Shown piece by piece: positions 36,360 to 45,287 of a stretch of DNA of 64,000 nucleotides (position 1 is the stretch's first letter; each line of letters opens with the position of its first letter). Source of the DNA: DAOVXM01 sp963746255 (GTDB taxonomy: Bacteria; Chloroflexota; Anaerolineae; Anaerolineales; UBA4823); NCBI GenBank assembly GCA_963746255.1, contig CAVVAJ010000005.1, positions 248,001 through 312,000 on the forward strand. The letters are read 5' to 3'. Below the pieces are notes generated by a model. The model worked only from the letters and a program-made list of their open reading frames with translations, made no database searches and was not told the origin of the DNA. Position numbers and translations under genes: made by a program.

Positions 36360-36890
36360 TTAAGGCTTCAACTGGTCGATGACATTATCAATCGACGGTA
36401 AGTAATTTATCCAAGCCCTTTGTTCTGCTGGTATATAATCGCTAAAACAGGTTAGAAATTGGTCAAATACGCCCTGCCAACAATCACCGATCAAGTATAT
36501 AGGTTTTGGGGCGATAGCGCCAATTATCAATAAATTCCACATCAATGAAATCTCGGCTAGTGTCCCTGGTCCACCGGGTAGTGCTAAGGCTATGTCACAT
36601 CGGTCGATTAATGCAACCATGCGTTCCACAAGCGAAGTGAAGCGGAGTTCCTCTGTGAGCCAGGGATTAGGTTTTACACGGCGCCAGGATTCAATTTGAT
36701 CGCATGTGACACCGATGACCTGGGCACCATTTTCCGCTGCGCCGCGTGAAATGGCTTCCATCGAACCGATATATCCCCCGGTGATTACATCATGATTTGC
36801 CTCACCAAGTAAGCATCCAAGTTTGTACGCATCTTGGTAAGCCTGGTCGCCAGGTTTTGGTTTAGAACCACCAAATACAGTGACACGCAT
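36360..36890 (-). CDS. LOG-family (TIGR00725/00730-type) Rossmann protein
   Basis: 176 aa. VFGGSKPKPGD at the start, GGYIGSMEAISRGAAENG and ALPGGPGTLAEISLMWNLL are the nucleotide-binding motifs of the lysine-decarboxylase-like/LOG family. Some members release cytokinin bases by phosphoribohydrolase action. The usual GGGxxGxM reads GGYIGSM here. GAGGAGA precedes the ATG. Close upstream is the MazG-like gene (38-base gap), suggesting a small nucleotide-housekeeping operon. Confidence 0.84.
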   Translation of the reverse strand: MRVTVFGGSKPKPGDQAYQDAYKLGCLLGEANHDVITGGYIGSMEAISRGAAENGAQVIGVTCDQIESWRRVKPNPWLTEELRFTSLVERMVALIDRCDIALALPGGPGTLAEISLMWNLLIIGAIAPKPIYLIGDCWQGVFDQFLTCFSDYIPAEQRAWINYLPSIDNVIDQLKP

Positions 36891-36928
36891 AACCCAATCT
36901 CCTCGTATTTGTATCGATAGCGTTTTAG

Positions 36929-37234
36929 TTAATTGTTTTTCCAGGATCTATGGTAGTTATCTTCGAGCTTATTTAATATGGCTTCTTCAAGGTCAATCTC
37001 AGCTATACTTGCGATCTGGAGTAGGTATAGAGCAACATCTGCTAATTCTCCGGATAGATTGTCTGAATCGTACAGCTCTTCATGCCATTGAAAATGCTCA
37101 AGCACTTCTGAAGCCTCTAAATTTAATGAGATTGCTAAATTCCGCAGCGTCTGCGGACGATCAGAATCGAGTCCATACCATCCTTTATCCGCAACAAATT
37201 TATTCATCAGCGCGGTAAGCGCAGTAATATCCAA
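36929..37234 (-). CDS. MazG-like nucleotide pyrophosphohydrolase
   Basis: 101 aa, single MazG-type all-alpha domain: NLEASEVLEHFQW supplies E-x-x-E and LSGELADVALYLLQIA supplies the E-x-x-D metal ligands, as in RS21-C6/dCTP pyrophosphatases. It likely hydrolyses non-canonical or excess (d)NTPs. Start TTG at 37234 with GAGGAGT just upstream. Divergent from the DHH-CBS gene. Confidence 0.85.
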   Translation of the reverse strand: MDITALTALMNKFVADKGWYGLDSDRPQTLRNLAISLNLEASEVLEHFQWHEELYDSDNLSGELADVALYLLQIASIAEIDLEEAILNKLEDNYHRSWKNN

Positions 37235-37426
37235 AATGAACTCCTCAATAAGAAAAGGTATTAATCTCCTTCATCAACTAGGCTAATCCCAATTCAGTCT
37301 GTCGCTAACCTTCGTGTGTATTTAACCAATACGAGAGCCGGCATTATTGTTGATGTCCGAGATTATGGTCTAATTATGCCATGATTTCATAACATCCTTT
37401 GATTCGATAAAGGAGCAGGCTTTCCT

Positions 37427-37456
37427 TTGGGTAATCTGATTCGGATAGATTACAAT
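37427..37456 (+). promoter_or_regulatory. candidate promoter for the DHH-CBS-nucleotidyltransferase gene
   Basis: TTGGGT (37427-37432), 18-base spacer, TACAAT (37451-37456), about 54 bases before the ATG. Confidence 0.45.
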
Positions 37457-37509
37457 TAAAACAATCCGAACTGGATGGGATTGTGGGTTAGCACATTGCG
37501 AAGAAAAAG

Positions 37510-39873
37510 ATGAAAATAATCCTTACGCACGAACAGGCAGATTTTGATGCTATTGCATCCTTGTTAGGTGCATATTTACTTGATGAGACCAGCAACCCTG
37601 TATTGCCGCGTCGGATGAACCGTAATGTACGTGCGTTCCTAACTCTTTACGGGATGGAAATGCCTTTCATAGATCCGCGTGACCTACCTGGGGATGAAAT
37701 CACATCGGTTACTATTGTAGATACTCAGTCCATGATCAGTGTCAAAGGCATGACGCCAGACACATTGGTACATGTGATTGATCACCATCCATTGCGCGAA
37801 GATATCCCGAGAGATTGGAATATCACCGTGTTTGGCACGGGTGCAAATACTACACTCTTCGTCGAGGTGATGCAAGAGCGCAATATCTTGCTTAGTCCGA
37901 TTCAAGCAACCCTCCTGCTGCTGGGTATATATGAAGATACTGGATCACTATCCTATAGTCGAACGACTGCGCGTGATTTGCGAGTTGCTAGCCATCTGCT
38001 TGATCAAGGGGCGAATCTTAAAATTGCCGCAGATTTTCTTAATCACCCCCTTTCCCCCACTCAACAACAGTTATATGATCACTTACAGAATAATTTACAC
38101 TCTTATCAAATTCATGGTCAAACAATTGTCGTTGCTTGCAGTGATGAGCTGATTACAGACGAAGAATTATCTACAATTGCTCATAAGCTGCGTGATTTAC
38201 TAGACCCTGATGCTTTATTTCTCTTGGTAGAAACCAGTGGAGGGGTGCAGTTGATCGCCCGTTCAACTAGCGATAATATCAATGTAGCTGAAGTAACCGG
38301 GTATTTTGGTGGAGGTGGACATGAACGCGCTGCGGCAAGTTTAATAAAAGGAAAGTCAATCAAGGAGGTTAATCATGAACTTGTGGAGATTCTCCCTGGA
38401 AAGGTAACCCCAGCAATCACAGTTGGCGAGATCATGTCACGAGGGCCACAGGTACTGGAAATAGATACACCTGTGGATGTAGCCGCTGACCAGATGCGCA
38501 GATTTGGGCATGAAGGATATCCGGTGGTAAAAGATGGCAAAGTAGTTGGTCTGCTAACTCGCCGGGCTGTCGATCGGGCGATGTCACACCGGCTGAATTT
38601 AAATGCCGGAAGACTAATGGAATCGGGTGAGGTCACTGTTCACCCCAATGACTCTATTGACTTGCTGCAAAGCTTGATGACAAATACAGGTTGGGGGCAA
38701 ATTCCGGTCGTCAATCCCGACACGGGTATCATTGAAGGGATCGTCACTAGAACTGATTTGCTCAAGACCCTCACGCAAAAACAAAAAATTCCATCACGAC
38801 GCAATATTGCTGAACGGCTCGAGGCCACTCTCCCGCCCGGGCGGTTGGCTTTACTTCTCGCTGTTGCAGAAATCGCTCACCAACAAAGGAAGGCGGTTTT
38901 CATCGTAGGTGGATTTGTCAGAGACTTGCTGATCGAGATACCTTCAGTTGATTTCGATTTAGTAGTAGAAGGCGATGCGATCGAACTCGCACAAACGGTG
39001 GTGGGTAAATTTGGAGGCAGGGCAACTTCACACAGCCGGTTTGGTACTGCCAAATGGTTAATCGCCACCGATACTTCCAGAACGCTCAAGCTGTTATATC
39101 CTGATCTCTTAGAGCATATCACTGAATCTGACCAAGAAATTCCTCTCCCAGAATCCTTAGATTTTGTCACTGCTCGGACAGAATTTTATAGCCACCCGAC
39201 AGCGCTGCCGACTGTAGAACAAGGAAGCATTAAGTTGGATTTGCACCGGCGAGATTTCACGATAAACACATTAGCCCTGCAGTTAGATGGTCCGCATTAT
39301 GGAGAGTTGCATGATTATTGGGGTGGTCTTTCTGATCTGAACAATGGTATTGTCCGTGTTCTGCACTCCTTATCATTTATTGATGACCCCACCCGGATCT
39401 TGCGGGCAGCTAGATTCGAACAGCGATTCGGTTTTCGAATCGATAACCGGACATTAGAGCTGCTGAAGGAGGCATTACCCCTATTGGACAGGGTGTCTGG
39501 AGATCGCATCCGACATGAGATAGATAGCATTCTCATCGAAAAGAATGTAACGAAAGAGTTGCTGCGGCTTTCTGAACTAGGCGTACTCAAACAAATACAC
39601 CCAGATCTGATTTGGGACAATTGGTTGTCGGACCGATTTTCATATCTTGCTGCAATGAATTATGCCCAAATGTGGTCAGATAAACGTCTGAGGAGAATAG
39701 ATAACGAGCATAAACAAACGCTTTACACGATCTGGTGTATCAGGTTGGACCAACGACAAGTGAGGGGCGTAATCAAGAGATTAAAACTGGTCGCAAAATT
39801 AAAAGAAAATATTTTATCCGCATGTCAACTTTGGCCTAGTCTTCCTGAGCTGAAGGGTAAATCGCCCAAGTGA
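37510..39873 (+). CDS. DHH/DHHA1-CBS-tRNA nucleotidyltransferase fusion (3' end frameshifted)
   Basis: 787 aa as read. An N-terminal DHH phosphoesterase (EQADFDAIAS near 8-17, DHH at 91-93) is followed by DHHA1 (GYFGGGGHERAAA, 265-275). Two CBS domains follow (about 300-425: VGEIMSRGPQVLEID and AGRLMESGEVTVHPNDS). The pol-beta head is VGGFVRDLL at 466-474 and DFDLVVEG at 481-488, then RRDFTINTLAL and DPTRILRAARF. This is the known bacterial class of tRNA CCA/A-adding enzymes with DHH and CBS modules. The frame stops at 39871 just before the conserved C-terminal domain, which continues in the +1 frame. Confidence 0.88.
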   Translation: MKIILTHEQADFDAIASLLGAYLLDETSNPVLPRRMNRNVRAFLTLYGMEMPFIDPRDLPGDEITSVTIVDTQSMISVKGMTPDTLVHVIDHHPLREDIPRDWNITVFGTGANTTLFVEVMQERNILLSPIQATLLLLGIYEDTGSLSYSRTTARDLRVASHLLDQGANLKIAADFLNHPLSPTQQQLYDHLQNNLHSYQIHGQTIVVACSDELITDEELSTIAHKLRDLLDPDALFLLVETSGGVQLIARSTSDNINVAEVTGYFGGGGHERAAASLIKGKSIKEVNHELVEILPGKVTPAITVGEIMSRGPQVLEIDTPVDVAADQMRRFGHEGYPVVKDGKVVGLLTRRAVDRAMSHRLNLNAGRLMESGEVTVHPNDSIDLLQSLMTNTGWGQIPVVNPDTGIIEGIVTRTDLLKTLTQKQKIPSRRNIAERLEATLPPGRLALLLAVAEIAHQQRKAVFIVGGFVRDLLIEIPSVDFDLVVEGDAIELAQTVVGKFGGRATSHSRFGTAKWLIATDTSRTLKLLYPDLLEHITESDQEIPLPESLDFVTARTEFYSHPTALPTVEQGSIKLDLHRRDFTINTLALQLDGPHYGELHDYWGGLSDLNNGIVRVLHSLSFIDDPTRILRAARFEQRFGFRIDNRTLELLKEALPLLDRVSGDRIRHEIDSILIEKNVTKELLRLSELGVLKQIHPDLIWDNWLSDRFSYLAAMNYAQMWSDKRLRRIDNEHKQTLYTIWCIRLDQRQVRGVIKRLKLVAKLKENILSACQLWPSLPELKGKSPK

Positions 39874-40150
39874 GATTGTCGAAATTCTAAACCCCGTACC
39901 TCCAATCGCCTTACAAGCTGCTTATTTTTCTACTTCCGATGATGAAATTAAACATATCTTTGAGCTGTATATAAACAATTGGATAAAAATCACACCTGCT
40001 GTAACAGGCAACGATCTTCAACAGATGGGTGTTCCTCCCGGACCGCAGTATAAATCGATATTACAGCGCCTCCGCAATGCCAGATTAGATGGTGAAATTA
40101 ATGATGATAATGGGGAGTTGGCATTACTTAATGATTTGCTGGCAAAATAA
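39866..40150 (+). pseudogene. out-of-frame C-terminus of the tRNA nucleotidyltransferase
   Basis: Skipping one base of CCC at 39865-39867 lets the reading continue KGKSPSEIVEILNPVPPI, then DLQQMGVPPGPQYKSILQRL and ARLDGEINDDNGELALLNDL to a TAA at 40148-40150, 94 codons. The G-V-P-P-G-P and A-R-L-D-G-E-I strings are the normal end of this enzyme family. The enzyme is therefore interrupted by an apparent one-base insertion and not naturally short. It could be a sequence error, a recent mutation or a +1 programmed shift. Confidence 0.85.
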
Positions 40151-40192
40151 ATTCCTAATACTTCATTTGATTGTATCGTTGTTTTGAAAGCC

Positions 40193-40711
40193 ATGGACCA
40201 GATTCCTACCTCACATGCTCCTATAATACGACAGGCAGAATTTCGAGATCTGCCAGCTATGGAATGGGAAGGCGAGCTAGTCCATTACCAGCGTTTATAT
40301 CGTGATATCTACGAAAGTTCATTAAAGGGACATTCAATTCTCTGGTTGGCGGAAACATCTACCGCAGGTATCGTTGGGCAATTATTTGTCCAGCTGCGCA
40401 GTATGCGGATCGACCTGGCAGATGGAAATTTCCGAGCCTATATTTTCGGTTTTCGTGTTAAGAATAATTTCCAGAAGCGGGGCATTGGTTCCAAATTGTT
40501 GGGTACTTCTGAGGAAAACCTGCGAAGGAATGGCTACAAGTACGTGAATTTAAACGTTTCGAAAACGAATATTGATGCGCTCAAATTCTATCAGCGCCGG
40601 GGTTACGTTGTGATAGGTAAAGATCCTGGAATTTGGTCGTACTATAATCACCAAGATGAATTCATCCGAGTAAATGATCCCGGTTGGCGTTTAGAGAAGC
40701 TGCTTGTTTAG
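40193..40711 (+). CDS. GNAT-family N-acetyltransferase
   Basis: 172 aa from the ATG at 40193 (a TTG at 40184 is also possible; neither has a clear ribosome site). IRQAEFRDLPAMEWEGE opens the fold. The acetyl-CoA site is FRVKNNFQKRGIGSKLLGTSEE, and LNVSKTNIDALKFYQRRGYVVIG is the typical RimI-like end. The acceptor substrate is unknown. It sits between the tRNA nucleotidyltransferase and the nusA operon. Confidence 0.85.
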   Translation: MDQIPTSHAPIIRQAEFRDLPAMEWEGELVHYQRLYRDIYESSLKGHSILWLAETSTAGIVGQLFVQLRSMRIDLADGNFRAYIFGFRVKNNFQKRGIGSKLLGTSEENLRRNGYKYVNLNVSKTNIDALKFYQRRGYVVIGKDPGIWSYYNHQDEFIRVNDPGWRLEKLLV

Positions 40712-40763
40712 TGTTGTCAGGCGCTAACTTTCAAGAGAAAGCGGGAATTCGATAAGATTATTG

Positions 40764-40772
40764 TGCTACAAT
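40764..40772 (+). promoter_or_regulatory. extended -10 promoter of the nusA operon
   Basis: TGC-TACAAT (40764-40772). No matching -35 at 16-18 bases; TTCGAT is too close. About 70 bases before the attenuator-like hairpin. Confidence 0.45.
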
Positions 40773-40841
40773 CTTGCACGGAGTACCTTTCCATGATAGA
40801 ATTTGTATGTTGTTGGTGGCAGGCATTGTTACGGAGACGTC

Positions 40842-40866
40842 GAAAAGTGGGCAACCCCCACTTTTC
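40842..40866 (+). terminator. attenuator-like hairpin in the nusA leader
   Basis: GAAAAGTGGG and CCCACTTTTC form a perfect 10-bp stem with loop CAACC. Its T-rich 3' arm (CTTTTC) resembles an intrinsic terminator inside the 5' leader. Located 64 bases before the nusA start and downstream of the candidate promoter, so it probably tunes operon readthrough. Confidence 0.65.
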
Positions 40867-40929
40867 TGCTTATAGACATACAAACAAAATGAAACTTATC
40901 AGTTGGGCCTTCACGAGGTGAGAGAAGGA

Positions 40930-42513
40930 ATGAAGAACGAGTTTGAATTAGCATTCAACGAAGTACTCGAAGAAAAACAGCTACCACGCGAGGTGATTCT
41001 TGAAGCACTTGAAGCCGCAATGGTTTCAGCATACCGCAGGGCGGTGAATGCTTCGACTGCACAGCTTGTGGAAGCCTCGGTGGATTTGGACACCGGTAAA
41101 GTTACAATTTTCGCGGAAAAAGAAATTGTTGACGATATCCAAGATGATAGAACCGAGGTCGCACTAAGTGATGCTCAGGCTATCGATCCGGATGTCCAAA
41201 TCGGGGATATGCTTGTGGTCGAGACGACGCCCAGGAATTTTGGACGCGTTGCTGCACAGACAGCCCGCCAGGTTATCCAACAGAGAATCCGTGAAGCCGA
41301 ACGTGATGCCCAACTGGATTACTATAGCCACCAGATCGGTGAAATATTGAGCGGTATCGTTCAGGCAACGAATCCGCAGGCGATAACATTAGGTTTGGAT
41401 AAGAAGGCTGAAGGCGTAATGCCGCGCAACCAACAATTACCTGGCGAAAGGTTTAGGGTGCATGATCGTGTCAGAGTGCTGTTGTTAGAGGTGAAAGCTT
41501 CACCACGCGGTCCGCAGATCATACTTTCCCGCGCCCACAAAAATTTCCTAAGGCGTTTATTGGAGAATGAAGTACCCGAAATCTATCATGGAATGGTCGA
41601 AATCCGGTCAATCGCTCGTGAACCAGGTCACCGTTCGAAGGTAGCTGTAGCTGCTTTGCAGCCCGGTGTTGACCCGGTTGGGGCATGTGTGGGTATTCGC
41701 GGTGTCAGGATCCAAGCCATTGTCCGGGAACTAAACGACGAAAAAATTGATGTTATTGAATGGAATTCCGACCCATCGGCATACATCGCCAAAGCACTCA
41801 GTCCGGCACGAGTTTCCGGAGTGTATCTGAACGAATTTATGCAGGGTACAAAAACGGCTACAGTAGTTGTACCAGAAGATCAATTAAGCCTGGCAATTGG
41901 ACGCGATGGACAAAATGCACGTCTAGCAGCGAAATTAACCGCCTGGCGCATTGACATTAAAAGTCTACCCGAGTCTGTTGCGGATGCCATCTACAAATTA
42001 CAGAATAATGCAAGCTACGCGAAAATCGCTCAGAATGAAATAGAGACGATCCCGCTTGTAGAAGCAATCATGGCCAAGAAAGCTGAAGGAAGACCGGTCA
42101 TGCCGGAAGAGTATAAAACCTTGGCCCAATTTGTCGATCGAGTAGAAAGAGGATTGCTCACACAGATTCAGAAAGAAAAGCAGCTAGAAGAAGAAAATCT
42201 GCGGATAGCAAAGGCAAATATCCCAGATGCAGCCTATCGTGTCACGTTGGAAGAGTTGGAGATGTCACCGCGAGTAACGACGATCCTGGGGGGAGCCGGC
42301 TATACCACGGTTGGCGATCTCATGCTACAACTTGAACTCAATCCTGATATTATCCTGGGATTGAATGGGATCGGACCTAAGGCGATGTCAACGATTGAGG
42401 AAACTTTAAACGGCCTGGTGCTTGATGAAGTTGTACTTGAAGAAGAAGTTGCCGTAATTGAAAAGGAACTCTTAGAACCCGATCAAGTTACAGAAACTAG
42501 AAGAATCGATTGA
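40930..42513 (+). CDS. nusA: transcription termination/antitermination factor NusA (3' end frameshifted)
   Basis: 527 aa from ATG 40930, chosen because GAGGTG lies nine bases before it. Domains: N-terminal RNA-polymerase-binding region (KNEFELAFNEVLEEKQLPRE), S1 (GEILSGIVQATNPQAITLGL), KH1 (VDPVGACVGIRGVRIQAIV), KH2 (VVVPEDQLSLAIGRDGQNAR) and a C-terminal helix-hairpin-helix (ILGLNGIGPKAMSTIEETL). After that a Glu-rich tail begins and is cut by TGA at 42511. The next frame carries on the acidic tail, so the true protein is likely about 670 aa. The operon lacks rimP upstream. Confidence 0.92.
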   Translation: MKNEFELAFNEVLEEKQLPREVILEALEAAMVSAYRRAVNASTAQLVEASVDLDTGKVTIFAEKEIVDDIQDDRTEVALSDAQAIDPDVQIGDMLVVETTPRNFGRVAAQTARQVIQQRIREAERDAQLDYYSHQIGEILSGIVQATNPQAITLGLDKKAEGVMPRNQQLPGERFRVHDRVRVLLLEVKASPRGPQIILSRAHKNFLRRLLENEVPEIYHGMVEIRSIAREPGHRSKVAVAALQPGVDPVGACVGIRGVRIQAIVRELNDEKIDVIEWNSDPSAYIAKALSPARVSGVYLNEFMQGTKTATVVVPEDQLSLAIGRDGQNARLAAKLTAWRIDIKSLPESVADAIYKLQNNASYAKIAQNEIETIPLVEAIMAKKAEGRPVMPEEYKTLAQFVDRVERGLLTQIQKEKQLEEENLRIAKANIPDAAYRVTLEELEMSPRVTTILGGAGYTTVGDLMLQLELNPDIILGLNGIGPKAMSTIEETLNGLVLDEVVLEEEVAVIEKELLEPDQVTETRRID

Positions 42514-42940
42514 TGCAATCAGCGCTGAAGTTGAAGAGGAAATTGAGATCTCAGTCGGTGTGGATGAAGCGGGAGAAGTGGTTGTAGAAGGCACCCCCGA
42601 GGTTCAAGAGGAACAAGCGGAAGCTGATATAGTTTTGGAAGTCGGGGAGGGTATTGAAAGTGTTGAGGGTGAACCACTCTTCGAATTGTCTGAACTGGAT
42701 GAAGCGGATCAACCCAAGTCATTAGAAGAAATATTCACATTGCGACCCGATGTCCTCGAGTATGAAGGTGATATAGAAGATGATGATGAAGAGGAGTTTA
42801 CCACGGATGAACGGGGTAAGAAGAAGAAGAAAAAGAAGAAATACGTTCAAATGGAGTATGACCCTGATCAGGATGTAGTCGTCCTTAAACGCCAACGCAA
42901 ACGCGACAGTGAAGATTGGGAAGACGATTGGAAATTATAG
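42497..42940 (+). pseudogene. out-of-frame acidic C-terminal tail of NusA
   Basis: If one A of the AAA at 42494-42496 is skipped, the NusA reading VTE continues LEESIDAISAEVEEEIEISV with the same Glu-rich composition. It then passes KSLEEIFTLRPDVLEYEGD, a Lys run (42815-42840 region) and QMEYDPDQDVVVLKRQRKRD to the TAG at 42938. A GTG at 42560 has no good ribosome site, so a separate gene is less likely. Together with the tRNA nucleotidyltransferase this is a second +1 shift. Confidence 0.75.
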
Positions 42941-42961
42941 CCTGAGAGGTTCTGAAGTATC

Positions 42962-43249
42962 GTGGCAAAGCGGAGCGGTAGAAGAAAGCATATTCCACAG
43001 CGAACCTGTGTCGGATGTCGCGAAGTGCATGAAAAAAGATCCTTAATTCGCATAGTTAGGACAACTGAAGGAGTCTTGATTGATAAGACTGGTAAGATTG
43101 CTGGGCGAGGGGCGTACTTACATGATCAGAAGTCATGTTGGGTAAATGGCATAAAGGGGGCTCTTGCCAAAGCACTGAAAACCGAGTTAACCAGAGATGA
43201 ATATGAGTATTTATCAACATTTGCGGAAAAATGGATCCTGAACCAGTAG
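42962..43249 (+). CDS. ylxR: YlxR/RnpM family protein
   Basis: 95 aa. RTCVGCREVHEKRSLIRIVR and IDKTGKIAGRGAYLH are the DUF448 signature motifs. In Bacillus the homologue RnpM modulates RNase P; nucleic-acid binding is the common property. GTG start; GAGAGG is about 13 bases upstream. Normal nusA-ylxR-infB order, though the usual L7Ae-like gene between ylxR and infB is absent. Confidence 0.9.
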   Translation: MAKRSGRRKHIPQRTCVGCREVHEKRSLIRIVRTTEGVLIDKTGKIAGRGAYLHDQKSCWVNGIKGALAKALKTELTRDEYEYLSTFAEKWILNQ

Positions 43250-43450
43250 AATTTATCGAACGGGTTGGGGAAGAAGAGCACTCCAAAGTTCAGTAACGCT
43301 TTCACGGTTTTGTTTAGATCATGAGTGCCAAACAAAGAAGATGGATTTGGGGAAAGTATTGTAGAAATTATTTTCTGTCTTCTAATTGCCTTCCACGCTC
43401 AATCGGAAATATTGAAATTAAGCTAGATTATCTGTTTACGGAGGTACGTT

Positions 43451-45241
43451 ATGAGCGAAAATGGGCACAATCATGAGATAGCACTCCCAGTTACTATTAC
43501 TATACGAGAACTCGCTGATTCAATGGAGGTAAGCCCCATTGAAGTCATCAAAACATTGATGGCAAACGGGGTAATGGCTAATATAAACCAATTGATTGAT
43601 TTCGATACAGCAGCTGTTGTTGCTGCAGAGATGGGATTTGAAGCTACTCTTGAAACTACTGATGAAGAAAAAGATGAAGATGTAGGTGAAATCCCTTTGT
43701 GGCGCAGGATGATCGCTGATGAGGATGAAAGCTCACTGGTGCAAAGACCACCAGTAGTTACTATCTTGGGTCACGTAGATCACGGAAAAACTACTTTACT
43801 GGATGCAATACGCCATACAAATGTGGTAGAAGATGAAGCTGGTGGGATTACCCAACATATTGGGGCGTATCAAGTCGAACATAATAGTCAGCTAATCACG
43901 TTCCTTGACACACCTGGTCACTCTGCATTTACTGCAATGCGAGCGAGAGGGGCGCAAGGGGCTGATGTCGTCGTGCTGGTCGTAGCAGCAGATGATGGCG
44001 TAATGCCTCAAACCCGTGAAGCCATCGCGCATGCAAAGGCAGCGCAAGTCCCGATCATTGTCGCAATGAACAAAATCGATAAGCCGAATGCAGATCCCGA
44101 TCGCTTGAAACAGCAGCTTGCAGAGGTCGGTCTTGTACCTGATGACTGGGATGGTGATACGATCGTCGTCCCTATTTCAGCAAAGCAGCAGAAGGGGCTC
44201 GACGACCTTCTGGAAGCAATCGTACTTGTTTCTGATAACCTCGACATTCTAGCAAACCCAAATGGCAGTATCATCGGTACTGTGATTGAAGCAGAGCGAG
44301 ATCGAGCGAGAGGTGTACTGGCTACTCTCTTAGTGCAAAATGGCACTCTCAGAGTTGGGGACGCAGTGATTGTCGGAACTACCCATGGCCGTTTAAGAGC
44401 GATGTTTGATTATCGTGGTCAACCCATTGAAGAGGCTGGCCCATCTACTCCAGTTTCTGTCATGGGCTTAGGGGATGTACCCCCAGCTGGCGAGCTATTT
44501 CAGGTTGTTGAATCGGATAAGCATGCCCGGGCGATTGCCGCTCGCCGGAAAACCGAGCAGCAAGAAGCCAAGACTGCGCGAAAGAGCACTGTCACATTGG
44601 AGCAAATATTTGATCGATTCCAAGCCGGTGATGTCCGTGAATTGAGGCTTATCATCAAGGCGGATGTGCAGGGTTCCCTCGAACCCATCATTTCTTCCCT
44701 TGAGGAAATGAGCGATACAGATATCTCAATCAATATTCTGCAAGCCGAAACAGGGAATATCAATGAGAGTGATGTCATGCTTGCAGTGGCATCCAAAGCG
44801 ATTGTAATTGGATTTAACGTCCACCCAGATGGAGCTGCGGAACGCTTAGCCGAAACTGAAGGCATCTCAATTCGACTCTACGATATTATCTACCGATTAA
44901 CTGAAGATATTGAAAAAGCTCTCCGGGGTATGCTTGAGCCGGAAGAAAAAGAAGTAGTTATTGGCAAAGCTGAAGTCCGTGCAGTTTTTAGAATCTCTAA
45001 AGTTGGTAAAATTGCCGGCTGTATTGTTCGGGATGGAGAATTACGAAGAAATGCCAATATCCGGGTAATGCGTCAAGAAGAAGTTGTAGCTGTTGGTCCT
45101 GTTTCATCTTTGAAGCATCTTCAAGATGATGTCAGAGAAGTCCGTCAGGGATTTGAATGCGGAGTTGGTGTGAAAGGTTTTGATAGCTTTGAAGATGGGG
45201 ATGCCCTTGAATGTTTTATCATTGAGATAGTCCCAGTATAG
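43451..45241 (+). CDS. infB: translation initiation factor IF-2
   Basis: 596 aa, a short-form IF-2 with a small N-terminal IF2-N domain (IRELADSMEVSPIEVIKTLM). The GTPase follows (G1 GHVDHGKT, G2 AGGITQHIGAYQV, G3 DTPGH, G4 NKID), then domains II-IV (VQNGTLRVGDAVIVG; LIIKADVQGSLEPI; IAGCIVRDGELRRNA). It brings fMet-tRNA to the 30S subunit. The long charged N-terminal extension of proteobacterial IF-2 is absent. GGAGG precedes the ATG. Confidence 0.97.
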   Translation: MSENGHNHEIALPVTITIRELADSMEVSPIEVIKTLMANGVMANINQLIDFDTAAVVAAEMGFEATLETTDEEKDEDVGEIPLWRRMIADEDESSLVQRPPVVTILGHVDHGKTTLLDAIRHTNVVEDEAGGITQHIGAYQVEHNSQLITFLDTPGHSAFTAMRARGAQGADVVVLVVAADDGVMPQTREAIAHAKAAQVPIIVAMNKIDKPNADPDRLKQQLAEVGLVPDDWDGDTIVVPISAKQQKGLDDLLEAIVLVSDNLDILANPNGSIIGTVIEAERDRARGVLATLLVQNGTLRVGDAVIVGTTHGRLRAMFDYRGQPIEEAGPSTPVSVMGLGDVPPAGELFQVVESDKHARAIAARRKTEQQEAKTARKSTVTLEQIFDRFQAGDVRELRLIIKADVQGSLEPIISSLEEMSDTDISINILQAETGNINESDVMLAVASKAIVIGFNVHPDGAAERLAETEGISIRLYDIIYRLTEDIEKALRGMLEPEEKEVVIGKAEVRAVFRISKVGKIAGCIVRDGELRRNANIRVMRQEEVVAVGPVSSLKHLQDDVREVRQGFECGVGVKGFDSFEDGDALECFIIEIVPV

Positions 45242-45287
45242 AAGATTCATAGCAAGATCGATTGAATGAGGAGATTACAGAAATCCA

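Noticed and set aside
42560..42940. separate acidic/Lys-rich 126-codon gene starting at GTG
   Set aside because: No ribosome site, and the frame upstream of the GTG already continues the NusA tail; a frameshifted nusA explains it better.
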